Notes under the pieces: model-generated
What the model saw: only the letters and a program-made list of their open reading frames with translations
Databases searched by the model: none
Told to the model about the DNA's origin: nothing
Made by a program: the position numbers and the translations under genes
Part shown: piece after piece, positions 44,591 to 52,288 of the stretch
Position numbering within the stretch: position 1 is the first letter of the stretch
Layout of the letters: every line of letters starts with the position of its first letter
Origin: Immundisolibacter sp049322795
GTDB lineage: Bacteria > Pseudomonadota > Gammaproteobacteria > Immundisolibacterales > Immundisolibacteraceae
Direction of reading: 5' to 3'
DNA: 64,000 nucleotides
Assembly (NCBI GenBank): GCA_049322795.1
Contig: JBMOQH010000008.1
Location: 310,001-374,000, forward strand

Positions 44591-44795
44591 GATTTGCGTC
44601 CCGCACGTTGCGTTGTCGGCACCTGTGGCGCTGTACGGAGGGCGCCGGACGCGCCGGGATGACCATCGCGTGGCGCAACAAGAACACATTGCGCCGCAGC
44701 ATGCTCACGCGCGCAAAGGGCGAGTAACGGGCGGCATTGAGGGCAATGCACTGCATGGGCACGGCCTGACGGCCTTTGCCCATCCTACGGCGCCG
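44591..44795. repeat. Intergenic region with two short palindromes (REP-like remains)
   Basis: No gene is seen. Two imperfect hairpins lie close together: GCATTG-AGGG-CAATGC near 44732-44747 and TGGGCA-C-GGCC-TGAC-GGCC-TT-TGCCCA near 44757-44783. They resemble the palindromic remains common in proteobacterial intergenic regions and could act as a bidirectional terminator between the convergent uppP and NYN genes. Confidence 0.4.
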
Positions 44796-45515
44796 TCAGG
44801 TTTCTTTTACGCGCACAAAAATTTGGGCGGTTGGCGAGCCATCGGGAGCCTGCTGCACTCGAACCTCCAGATAGGGTTGGCTTTTAACCAGTTCACCAAG
44901 TTTCTTCTTCCCATAGTTGCGTGGATCAAATTCTGGGTTGGCCTTATTTACCAAGCTGCCCACTACGCCCAGAAATGCCCAGCCGTCGTCTCCAGCGGCG
45001 GCGGTTACCGCGCTCATTAGAATGGGTTTGAGAGCGGCCTGTCCGGTCGGTAAAGGTGTCGCGGGCTCGGAAGGTGCTTTCAGGATCTCAGTAAAAATGA
45101 ATCGATTGCAAGCTGCGACGAATGGTTTCGGCGTCTTCTTTTCTCCAAATCCGTACACCGAGTGCCCCGATTCCCGTAGCCGGGTGGCCAGACGGGTGAA
45201 GTCGCTGTCGGAGGAAACCAGGCAGAAACCGTCTACCCGTCCTCCGTGAAGCAGGTCCATCGCGTCTATAATCAAAGCGGAGTCGGTCGCGTTTTTACCG
45301 GTGGTAAGCCGGAATTGTTGGATCGGTTGAATCGCAAGCGTATGTAGGTGCTCTTTCCATCCGTTGAGGTTCTGGGTCGTCCAGTCGCCATAGGCACGGC
45401 GCACAGTGGCGGTACCATACCGACCAATCTCTGCCATCAATTCGGCCGCGACCGAAGGTTGGGCGTTGTCGGCGTCGATGAGAACGGCTAAGCGGTCGGA
45501 ATTGAAGTCTGCCAT
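44796..45515 (-). CDS. NYN-domain ribonuclease-like protein with OST-HTH domain (LabA/DUF88)
   Basis: The 239 residues open with a PIN-like NYN nuclease domain: AVLIDADNAQ near 10-19, ATVRRAYGDW, NATDSALIIDAMDLLHG near 75-91 and CLVSSDSDFTRLATRLRESG near 97-116. The conserved acidic residues are present. After a linker a C-terminal OST-HTH domain (about 160-235) carries DDGWAFLGVVGSLVNKANPEFDPRNYG. This architecture points to RNA binding and cleavage. The biological role is unknown. It sits in the accessory stretch beside repeats and integron cassettes. Confidence 0.85.
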   Translation of the reverse strand: MADFNSDRLAVLIDADNAQPSVAAELMAEIGRYGTATVRRAYGDWTTQNLNGWKEHLHTLAIQPIQQFRLTTGKNATDSALIIDAMDLLHGGRVDGFCLVSSDSDFTRLATRLRESGHSVYGFGEKKTPKPFVAACNRFIFTEILKAPSEPATPLPTGQAALKPILMSAVTAAAGDDGWAFLGVVGSLVNKANPEFDPRNYGKKKLGELVKSQPYLEVRVQQAPDGSPTAQIFVRVKET

Positions 45516-45550
45516 GGCGGTATTTTAAGAGGCCTGACGTGGAGTCGGTG

Positions 45551-45580
45551 TAGGTTGGGCTGACGCAGGAAGCCCAACAT
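45551..45580. repeat. Palindromic repeat, copy 1 of an inverted pair
   Basis: TAGGTTGGGCTGACGCAGGAAGCCCAACAT folds as GTTGGGCT/AGCCCAAC with a nine-base loop. Its inverse occurs at 45702-45731. Confidence 0.65.
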
Positions 45581-45701
45581 GTTCCCGCGCAGCGACTGAT
45601 CCTTGGCGAGAGCGCCGCAGTGCGCGTTGGTTGACAAGACCGTTGCTGAAAAGACCTGCGATCTGCCGCGAAAATCGTATTTGGCGGGGTGGGGGTTGGG
45701 A

Positions 45702-45731
45702 TGTTGGGCTTCCTGCGTCGGCCGAACCTGC
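45702..45731. repeat. Palindromic repeat, copy 2 of an inverted pair
   Basis: This is the reverse complement of the 45551 unit with two or three changes, 120 bases away. The pair lies between the NYN gene and a cassette-like gene, where an attC site would be expected and is missing. Confidence 0.6.
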
Positions 45732-45787
45732 CTGAGCTTCTTCACGTCCGCCCAACTGGATCATCGGCCGGACTCTAAACGCCAGTG

Positions 45788-46423
45788 CTACTCAAAACCA
45801 GATGAACTTCGAAGGAATTTTTCGAACTTGGCAGCCCAAGCGTCTGGATCATTCCGCTCCTCCCATTTGGACCTAAACTCGAATACAAACTGCCACAATC
45901 GCTTCTGAAAAGCTTCGCAGGCAACTACGACATCAGTTGCACCGTTCGGATAATCCGGGAAAGTCCACATATACATGATGTGAGCCGGTGGTCCAGACAT
46001 GCTTGTCAACTCCCACTCCAGCCGGATTGACTGCTCTAAAAAATCAAGATTAGTTTCTGACTTGGCGCTGAATAGAGTACAGCTACTGAGGGCATACCAT
46101 GTGGATGCGCCATCATTACGGCCTTTACGCTCAACGAACTGCTTGACATGAATAGTCGGATACCCCTCCTTCTCCACCTCATTACGAAGACCCACGAAGT
46201 ATCTGCATACCTCGTCGGATAAGATTTCTTTCCGCAGGGGTTCATAGACTTTCTCAGGTTCCCCAGCGACGAACTGTTTCTGCATGTGAAACGTGACGCT
46301 GCGTGCGCTTGTCAGGTAAGCGGACAGATAGTAAAGAAACATCCGCGGGTACCGGGTGTGCGCCCGAAGCTGCCCGCAGAAGAACTCAGCCTCATCCGTC
46401 TTCAGTTTAAGCGCGGACCACAT
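45788..46423 (-). CDS. Integron cassette-like hypothetical protein
   Basis: This is a 211-residue soluble protein of unknown function. It is rich in aromatic and charged residues, with HMQKQFVAGEPEKVYEPLRK in the first half and IMYMWTFPDYPNGATDV near 150. There is no signal peptide, membrane segment or known motif. Codon use is clearly less GC-biased than in the surrounding housekeeping genes. The ATG follows AGGGG and lies 26 bases after the end of an attC site (46449-46530) in the orientation of a cassette gene. I see no attC after its stop. Confidence 0.65.
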   Translation of the reverse strand: MWSALKLKTDEAEFFCGQLRAHTRYPRMFLYYLSAYLTSARSVTFHMQKQFVAGEPEKVYEPLRKEILSDEVCRYFVGLRNEVEKEGYPTIHVKQFVERKGRNDGASTWYALSSCTLFSAKSETNLDFLEQSIRLEWELTSMSGPPAHIMYMWTFPDYPNGATDVVVACEAFQKRLWQFVFEFRSKWEERNDPDAWAAKFEKFLRSSSGFE

Positions 46424-46448
46424 CGCGATCCCCTGGCAGTGAATAACG

Positions 46449-46530
46449 GGCTAACGTTTAAGTTAAGGGGCGCGCCGCTTGCGGCGCGTCCCAGCGACCG
46501 AAGGGAGCGAACTTGAACGCAATGTTAGGC
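46449..46530 (-). repeat. Integron attC recombination site
   Basis: On the minus strand it starts GCCTAAC (R'') and ends GTTAGCC (R'), with the inner arms TTGCGTTCAAG and CTTAACTTAAACG. A strong central stem GCGCCGC/GCGGCGC-type lies between them. The total is 82 bases. The TAA stop of the 65-residue gene is inside the R'' box, as is typical of gene cassettes. No integrase gene is in the window. Confidence 0.8.
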
Positions 46531-46722
46531 GTCATTGCTACGCTCACCACTTGCAAACTGCTTAGCGACCCAAGCACCCAAAAACCGCAAGGCCAGCAGG
46601 TAGGCTATGGCAGAAATGAGAAACAGCCACTGGCCACCCAGAGCCGACTTTATGGGCACATAGAAGAGCCCAAGCCCCGCGACGCCGAGAATGTAAACAA
46701 TGTATTGAGGGCTGGGTTTCAT
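46525..46722 (-). CDS. Cassette-like 65-residue membrane protein
   Basis: MKPSPQYIVYILGVAGLGLF is followed by a second hydrophobic segment (about 33-52) and a polar tail ending GERSNDA. Two membrane helices are predicted. The ATG is four bases after a GTTAGGT core site (46726-46732), and the TAA stop lies within the attC that follows, so this is a complete small cassette. The function is unknown. Confidence 0.6.
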   Translation of the reverse strand: MKPSPQYIVYILGVAGLGLFYVPIKSALGGQWLFLISAIAYLLALRFLGAWVAKQFASGERSNDA

Positions 46723-46725
46723 GAC

Positions 46726-46760
46726 ACCTAACGTGAAGTAGGCACCTGCGCAGGTGCCTA
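46726..46760 (-). repeat. Half attC/attI-like core site with a 22-bp perfect palindrome
   Basis: On the minus strand TAGGCACCTGCGCAGGTGCCTA (46760-46739, a perfect palindrome) precedes CTTCAC and then GTTAGGT, a perfect match to the GTTRRRY core site, right before the cassette gene start. I find no matching R'' box on the far side, so this looks like a damaged attC or an attI-like site. Confidence 0.5.
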
Positions 46761-46962
46761 TCGAAATGCCAAGGGCGTGTATAGCACATCCTCCTGCATT
46801 GTAACTCGTTGTTCCATCACAAGCGGGCCTCAAAAAACGGGGCCAGGTACAGCCGGCAAACACACCTTCGGCGCAACCGCCCAAACTGCTCGATCAGGCG
46901 CCCGAGCGGATTCATTGCAAGCATTACAGCATCCGCACCCAGCTCCGGACGCCGCCCCCCGC

Positions 46963-47277
46963 TCAGCCGAAATGGCAAAGGTAGTGCGTCGGCTCGATGG
47001 CCTCGATGTCGAAGTGACTGTCGCCGGGCACGTCGAAGGACTGCCCCGCGCCGTAGTCCAGCCATGCCTCGCTGCCGGCCTGGCGCACGCGGCAGCGGCC
47101 GGCGACGATTTCCATGCGCTCCGGCGCGCCGGTGTTGAAGGTGAGCGTGGACGGCAGGATCACGCCCAGCGTCTTGCGCGTGCCGTCGGCCAGCAGCACG
47201 GTGTGGCTGACGCACTTGCCGTCGAAGTAGACGTTGGCCTGCTTGATGACGCTGACGGCGTCGAGATGGTCTGACAT
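46963..47277 (-). CDS. ppnP: Pyrimidine/purine nucleoside phosphorylase PpnP
   Basis: The 104 residues form a single cupin barrel matching PpnP (YaiE): ANVYFDGKCVSHTV, LGVILPSTLTFNTGAPERME, WLDYGAGQSFDVPGDSHFDI and the end THYLCHFG. The family phosphorolyses several purine and pyrimidine nucleosides. The protein is slightly longer at the N-terminus than the E. coli one (94). It is a lone gene, followed by the REP-like array. Confidence 0.9.
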   Translation of the reverse strand: MSDHLDAVSVIKQANVYFDGKCVSHTVLLADGTRKTLGVILPSTLTFNTGAPERMEIVAGRCRVRQAGSEAWLDYGAGQSFDVPGDSHFDIEAIEPTHYLCHFG

Positions 47278-47327
47278 TAAAGGCTCCTTTCAGGATTTTT
47301 GGAAAACGCGGCCGGGGTCAGGGCGGT

Positions 47328-47640
47328 GTGGGAGGCCCGCCTCGGGCCGAATCCGGTGCGTCCGGAGGATTCGCGGCGAGGGCGCCGCTCCCACAGTGTT
47401 ATCAGGCTCCGGCCGGGATTTGGTGTGGGAGGCCCGCCCTCGGGCCGAATTGCTCCAGGGGGCAATTCGCGGCGGGGGCGCCGCTCCCACGGTGTTATCA
47501 GGCTCCGGCCGGCGATTTGGTGTGGGAGGCCCGCCCTCGGGCCGAATGTGGCTCATCCAGCAGATTCGCGGCGGGGGCGCCGCTCCCACGGTGCCGTGGG
47601 GAGTGGTCACAGCCGTTCGGCCCGGGGGCGGGCCTCCCAC
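47328..47640. repeat. Tandem REP-like array with 97-bp period
   Basis: Three units start at 47328, 47425 and 47522, exactly 97 bases apart. Each has GTGGGAGGCCCGCC...CGGGCCGAAT, a short variable loop, then ATTCGCGGC...GCCGCTCCCAC, which pairs with the start to make a long hairpin of about 66 bases. They are separated by a near-constant spacer (TTATCAGGCTCCGGCCGG...). A fourth, inverted half-unit ends at 47640. The array lies between ppnP and ettA and may act as an RNA stabiliser or terminator. Confidence 0.85.
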
Positions 47641-47656
47641 ACACACCCACACGGCC

Positions 47657-49321
47657 TCAGCGCAGGGCCTTGAAGCGCAGGCGATGCGGGCGGGCGGCCT
47701 CCTCGCCCAGGCGCTGGCGCTTGTCGGCCTCGTATTCCTGGTAGTTGCCGGCGAAGAAGGTCCACTGCGAGTCGCCTTCCGCGGCCAGGATGTGGGTGGC
47801 GATGCGGTCGAGAAACCAGCGGTCGTGGCTGATGACCAGCGCCGAGCCGGCGAATTCCAGCAGCGCCTCTTCCAGCGCGCGCAGGGTCTCGACGTCAAGG
47901 TCGTTCGACGGCTCGTCCAGCAACAACACGTTGCCGCCCTTGAGCAGCGTCTTGGCCAGATGCAGGCGGCCGCGCTCGCCGCCGGACAGGCTGCCGACGC
48001 GCTTTTGCTGGTCCGCGCCCTTGAAGTTGAAGCGCCCCAGATACGCCCGCGACGGCATCTCGAACTTGCCGACGGTGATGATGTCGGCGCCGCCGGAGAT
48101 GTCCTCCCAGGCGGTCTTGTCGTTGGCCAGCTCGTCGCGGCTCTGGTCGACCAGGGCGATGTGGGCGGTCTGGCCGATGGTGATGGCGCCGCCGTCGGGC
48201 TGCTCGCGGCCGGTGATCATGCGAAACAGCGTCGACTTGCCGGCGCCGTTCGGGCCGATGATGCCGACGATGGCGCCCGGCGGAATGGTGAAGCTCAGGT
48301 CGTCGATCAGCAGCCGGTCGCCGTAGCGCTTTTGCACGTGATTGAAGGCAATCACCTCGTTGCCCAGGCGCTCGGCCACCGGGATGAAGATTTCCTTGGT
48401 CTCGTTGCGCTTCTGGTAGTCGTGGCTGGCCAGTTCCTCGAAGCGGTTAAGGCGCGCCTTGCTCTTGGCCTGGCGGCCCTTGGGGTTCTGGCGCACCCAT
48501 TCGAGTTCCTGGGAAATCGCCTTCTGGCGCGCTGATTCCGAGGATTCCTCCTGCTTCAGGCGCTGCTCCTTCTGCTCCAGCCAGGTGCTGTAGTTGCCCT
48601 TGAAGGGAATGCCGCGGCCGCGATCGAGTTCCAGAATCCACTCGGCGACGTTGTCCAGAAAATACCGGTCGTGCGTCACCGCCACCACGGTGCCGGCAAA
48701 GCGGTGCAGGAACTGCTCCAGCCACTCCACCGATTCGGCGTCCAGGTGATTGGTCGGCTCGTCCAGCAGCAGCATGTCGGGCTTGGACAGTAGCAGTCGG
48801 CACAGCGCCACGCGGCGCTTCTCGCCGCCGGACAGGTGCTCGATGCGCGCGTCCCAGGCCGGCAGGCGCAGCGCATCGGCGGCGACCTCGAGCTGCACGC
48901 CGGCGCTGTCGCCGTCGGCGGCGGCGATTTCGGCCTCCAGCCGCCCCTGTTCCTCGGCCAGCTTGTCGAAGTCGGCGTCCGGCTCGGCGTAGGCGGCGTA
49001 GACCTCTTCAAGCCGCTTTTGCGCCGCCAGCACGCCGCCGATGCCCTGCTCCACCGCCTCGCGCACGGTCTGTGTCGGGTCGAGCTGCGGCTCCTGCGGC
49101 AGGTAGCCGATGCGGATGCCGGGCATGGGCACGGCCTCGCCCTCGATCTCGGTATCGACGCCCGCCATGATGCGCAGCAGGGTCGACTTGCCGGAGCCGT
49201 TCAGGCCCAGCACGCCGATCTTGGCGCCGGGAAAGAACGACAGCGAAATGTCCTTGAGAATCTCCCGCTTGGGCGGCACGACCTTGCCCACGCGGTTCAT
49301 GGTGAAAACGTATTGAGCCAT
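47657..49321 (-). CDS. ettA: Energy-dependent translational throttle protein EttA (ABC-F)
   Basis: EttA binds the ribosomal E site and gates the entry into elongation according to ATP/ADP ratio. The 554 residues have two ABC domains: Walker A GLNGSGKST and GPNGAGKST, signatures LSGGEKRRVALC and LSGGERGRLHLA, and Walker B LLLDEPTNHLD and LLLDEPSNDLD. A linker arm of about 80 residues lies between them. The N-terminus MAQYVFTMNRVGKVVPPKRE matches EttA, and the length equals that of E. coli. The longer reading upstream in frame was rejected. Confidence 0.96.
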   Translation of the reverse strand: MAQYVFTMNRVGKVVPPKREILKDISLSFFPGAKIGVLGLNGSGKSTLLRIMAGVDTEIEGEAVPMPGIRIGYLPQEPQLDPTQTVREAVEQGIGGVLAAQKRLEEVYAAYAEPDADFDKLAEEQGRLEAEIAAADGDSAGVQLEVAADALRLPAWDARIEHLSGGEKRRVALCRLLLSKPDMLLLDEPTNHLDAESVEWLEQFLHRFAGTVVAVTHDRYFLDNVAEWILELDRGRGIPFKGNYSTWLEQKEQRLKQEESSESARQKAISQELEWVRQNPKGRQAKSKARLNRFEELASHDYQKRNETKEIFIPVAERLGNEVIAFNHVQKRYGDRLLIDDLSFTIPPGAIVGIIGPNGAGKSTLFRMITGREQPDGGAITIGQTAHIALVDQSRDELANDKTAWEDISGGADIITVGKFEMPSRAYLGRFNFKGADQQKRVGSLSGGERGRLHLAKTLLKGGNVLLLDEPSNDLDVETLRALEEALLEFAGSALVISHDRWFLDRIATHILAAEGDSQWTFFAGNYQEYEADKRQRLGEEAARPHRLRFKALR

Positions 49322-49482
49322 TGACCTGAAGATGATCGAAAAAGAGGGATCGAAAAACGACCGGCAAGGATAGAGCAAAGCGCTCGGCACCGCCGGCGGC
49401 GAGCGGTTCGATCGCCGGCAATCTCCGGCGCGCCGCGTCGCCTTGTCAGGCCGGCCAGGCGATGGGTGTGGCCGCGCGCTCC

Positions 49483-50382
49483 CTACCGCCCCGGCCAGCC
49501 CGCCAGCAGGCCGTTCAGCGCGCTGCACAGCGCGCGCGGTGAGTCCAGCATGAGGTGGTGATGCGCGCCCGGGATGGCGAACATGGGCCACGCGCGCGCC
49601 CGCGCCACGCGCTGCACGTAGTCGCGCACCGGCTCGGTGAAGATGGCGCTGCGCTCGCCGTAGATCACGGCGAGCGGCGTTTCCAGGGCTTCGAGCTCCC
49701 GCCACGGCTCGTGCATCCGCAGGCGCTTGAACAGCGCGTCGTCGAACTTCCAGCTCCAGCCGCCCTGCATGGGCGCAACGGAGTGATGCGCCACGTAGCG
49801 CAGCAGGTACGGGTGCTGGCAGGGCTGCTGCGGCAGAGGGAAGAACCGGGCCACGGCCGTGTCGTAATCCGGGCAGATCGTTTTTGGCCGATACGGCGCC
49901 TTGGCCGGGTCGAACGGCGACGGCAGGTCCGGCGGGAACACCGCCGAGTCCAGCATCACGACGCCGCGCGCGCGGCCGGCATGGCGCACGCCGAAGGTCA
50001 GCGCCACGGCGCCGCCCAGGCTGTGGCCGACGACCACCGCGTCGGTGCCCATCCCGGCGTGGTCCATCACGGCGGCGACCTCGTCGGCGAAAAGCGCCGT
50101 CGAGTAGGCATCCCGATGGCCGCTGTCGCCCATGCCGGACAGGTGCGGCGCCACCACGTGGAAGCGATCCGCAAACCGCGGCGCGATGAAATCCCACCAG
50201 TTGGCGTGCGCCATGGCGCCGTGGATCAGCACCAGGCCGGAGTTCTCGGGCCGACCCCAGGCGCGGTACGCCAGTGGCACGCCGTCGTGCGCAAAGCGCG
50301 CGTCGGTGGCGGGCGTTTGCAGCGCCTCGGCCACCCAGTCCGGCAGGTCGCTCGCGTCGAAGTCTGGCGGGCTCGCGCTCAT
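49483..50382 (-). CDS. Alpha/beta hydrolase
   Basis: The 299 residues have the hydrolase core: LVLIHGAMAHANWWDFIAPR near residue 50, the oxyanion and nucleophile elbow VVVGHSLGGAVAL near 115, an acid in the VIYGERSAIF region near 240 and the His of AIPGAHHHLMLDSPR near 270. The enzyme could be an esterase, lipase or haloalkane dehalogenase-like protein. The substrate is unknown. It is 230 bases downstream of queG. Confidence 0.82.
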   Translation of the reverse strand: MSASPPDFDASDLPDWVAEALQTPATDARFAHDGVPLAYRAWGRPENSGLVLIHGAMAHANWWDFIAPRFADRFHVVAPHLSGMGDSGHRDAYSTALFADEVAAVMDHAGMGTDAVVVGHSLGGAVALTFGVRHAGRARGVVMLDSAVFPPDLPSPFDPAKAPYRPKTICPDYDTAVARFFPLPQQPCQHPYLLRYVAHHSVAPMQGGWSWKFDDALFKRLRMHEPWRELEALETPLAVIYGERSAIFTEPVRDYVQRVARARAWPMFAIPGAHHHLMLDSPRALCSALNGLLAGWPGR

Positions 50383-50612
50383 CGCGGCGCACCGATCAGC
50401 GGGTGGCCGGGCGCCGCGCCCGACTGCGTTTGCGATTGCCGTGATGAGTGCACGAGCGGCTTCCTGGGTAAGGCCCGAACGTCCAGGTTCAGCGGCGGGG
50501 GAGGGGGTGCGCCGAGTCCTTCGGCGCCTGCGGCCCGGGGAGCATGCCGCGGCGCGAAGCCGGGGCGCAAGCGCGCCACTCGCCCGGCGCCAGGGTCGAT
50601 CGTGTCGCGCAA

Positions 50613-51701
50613 TCAGGCATCCGCGCCGTGGCGCCGCAGCGCCCAGGCCACGTGCTCGCTGACCAGCGTGGAGGCCGTGTGCCGATGCCGCGTCAGGCAG
50701 GCCACGGCCTGCGCATCGCCCGCTGGCATGTTCCCGAGCGCGACGGCGATGTTGCGCTGCCAGCGCTCGTGGCCGATGCGGCGGATGGCGGAGCCGGCCA
50801 GACGGGCGTCGAACTCCTCTTGGGTCCAATCCATCAGCTCGGTCAGTCGCGGCGCGTCGAGACCTTGGCGCGGCGCGAAATCGTCCGCGTCGGTCGGCCG
50901 CGCGAACTTGTTCCACGGGCACACCAGCTGGCAGTCGTCGCAGCCGTAAATGCGGTTGCCCATGAGCGGGCGCAGCGGCTCGGGGATCGGCCCGGGGTGC
51001 TCGATGGTCAGATACGAGATGCAGCGCCGCGCGTCCAGCACATACGGCGCCACGATGGCGCCGGTGGGGCACACGTCGATGCAGGCGCGGCAGGTTCCGC
51101 AGTGCCCGCTGGCCGGCGCGTCCACCGGCAGCGGCAGGTCGGTGTACAGCTCGCCCAGAAAAAACCACGACCCGCCGGCGCGGTCGATCAGGCAGGTGTG
51201 CTTGCCGATCCAGCCGAGGCCCGCCTGCTGCGCCAGCGGCTTTTCCAGCACCGGCGCGCTGTCGCAGAACACCCGGTAACCGAACGGCCCGATGCGCTCG
51301 GCGATGCGATCCGCCAGGCGCTGCAAACGCTGGCGCACCCGCTTGTGGTAGTCGCGGCCCAGCGCATAGCGCGACACGTAGGCGAGCTCGGGCGACTCCA
51401 GCACCGGCCACGGCGCGGCGGCCTGCCGTGGCCAGTAATCCAGGCGCACCGAAATCACCCGCAGCGTGCCCGGCACCAGCTCGGCCGGCCGCGAGCGCTT
51501 GGTGCCGTGCCGCGCCATCCACGCCATCTCGCCGTGATAACCGCGCGCCAGCCAGTCCGCCAGGCGCTGCTCGGCCACGGCCAGATCCGGGGCACTGATG
51601 CCCAGACCGGTGAAGCCGAGCTCCGTGGCCAGCGCGCGGATGGCGGCGGCGAGGGCGGGCGGGTCGGCGGTCACGGCCAACGGCCTGCGATCGGGCCACA
51701 A
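50613..51701 (-). CDS. queG: Epoxyqueuosine reductase QueG
   Basis: QueG reduces epoxyqueuosine to queuosine in tRNA using cobalamin and iron-sulfur clusters. The 362 residues (TTG start) contain two 4Fe-4S motifs, CGTCRACIDVCP near 195 and CDDCQLVCPWNKF near 245, and the family sequence QAGLGWIGKHTCLID near 145. GTG at 51674 is an alternative start that trims nine residues. In E. coli queG is next to nnr, with the two transcribed divergently. Here an island separates them. Confidence 0.95.
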   Translation of the reverse strand: MWPDRRPLAVTADPPALAAAIRALATELGFTGLGISAPDLAVAEQRLADWLARGYHGEMAWMARHGTKRSRPAELVPGTLRVISVRLDYWPRQAAAPWPVLESPELAYVSRYALGRDYHKRVRQRLQRLADRIAERIGPFGYRVFCDSAPVLEKPLAQQAGLGWIGKHTCLIDRAGGSWFFLGELYTDLPLPVDAPASGHCGTCRACIDVCPTGAIVAPYVLDARRCISYLTIEHPGPIPEPLRPLMGNRIYGCDDCQLVCPWNKFARPTDADDFAPRQGLDAPRLTELMDWTQEEFDARLAGSAIRRIGHERWQRNIAVALGNMPAGDAQAVACLTRHRHTASTLVSEHVAWALRRHGADA

Positions 51702-51772
51702 GCCGGCGCGACAGGGCAGCGCCCGTTTCCGCCTTGCGTGATGAGTCGCGGTGCTCGCACGGCGGCGGCCGT

Positions 51773-52288
51773 TCAGATTTTCCGGGTCAGGAAACGGTCG
51801 CCGAATGGCCCGTCCGGTCCGAATCGTCGGTAGAAATTGACGCTGAACCCCATGGGCTCTTGCCGAATCCAGTCTCGGTGAACGACGCCCTCGTCCTGGA
51901 TCACCGGATACCAGGTGTCGGACAGGCTCTTGTCCTTGTCGCAGCGGTCGGCGACGGTTTCCAGAAACGTCCAGATCATCCTCGCGTAGACGTCGTATTC
52001 GCGTTCCTGGTGGGTTTTCGCCAGCGGATTTCGGTATATCGCGTCGGGCTGGCGCAGGTACGGCCTGTCGATGGCGAGCTTCAGCAGGTCGAGATAGATA
52101 CTGTCGAGTTCGGTGTAGTGCAGGTTGGCCACCGACTGGCGGACACTGCGGGCCGCGTGCAGCAGGGCCAACACGGCCGCCATCGCGCTGACCACGCCGG
52201 CCGTGGTCTGCGGATGGGAGCGCACCAGCTGCCAGAACGACACCGTCGCTCCCTGAAGCCAGGCAATGAGGTGGGACAGGGGCTCCAT
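51773..52288 (-). CDS. Membrane-anchored hypothetical protein at the end of the R-M-like operon
   Basis: The 171 residues have a hydrophobic segment near 25-50 (HPQTTAGVVSAMAAVLALLH) after an amphipathic N-terminus. A soluble domain follows, with ARSVRQSVANLHYTELDSIY, LLKLAIDRPYL, EREYDVYARMIWTFLETVAD and YPVIQDEGVV. I recognise no family. The start overlaps the GNAT gene stop by one base (TGATG), so it belongs to the operon. A membrane-linked effector is conceivable but unproven. Confidence 0.6.
   Translation of the reverse strand: MEPLSHLIAWLQGATVSFWQLVRSHPQTTAGVVSAMAAVLALLHAARSVRQSVANLHYTELDSIYLDLLKLAIDRPYLRQPDAIYRNPLAKTHQEREYDVYARMIWTFLETVADRCDKDKSLSDTWYPVIQDEGVVHRDWIRQEPMGFSVNFYRRFGPDGPFGDRFLTRKI

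Noticed and set aside
47328..47640. Possible CRISPR array
   Set aside because: There are only three regularly spaced units, but the repeats are long self-complementary hairpins and the spacers are near-identical, unlike CRISPR.
47657..50392. 911-codon reading with ettA at its end
   Set aside because: The ettA family start MAQYVFTMNR is internal. The upstream extension overlaps the hydrolase gene and has no similarity.
49483..51699. 738-codon reading that joins queG region and hydrolase on the minus strand
   Set aside because: Only the last 299 codons (the hydrolase) have family sequence. The rest is the shifted shadow of queG.
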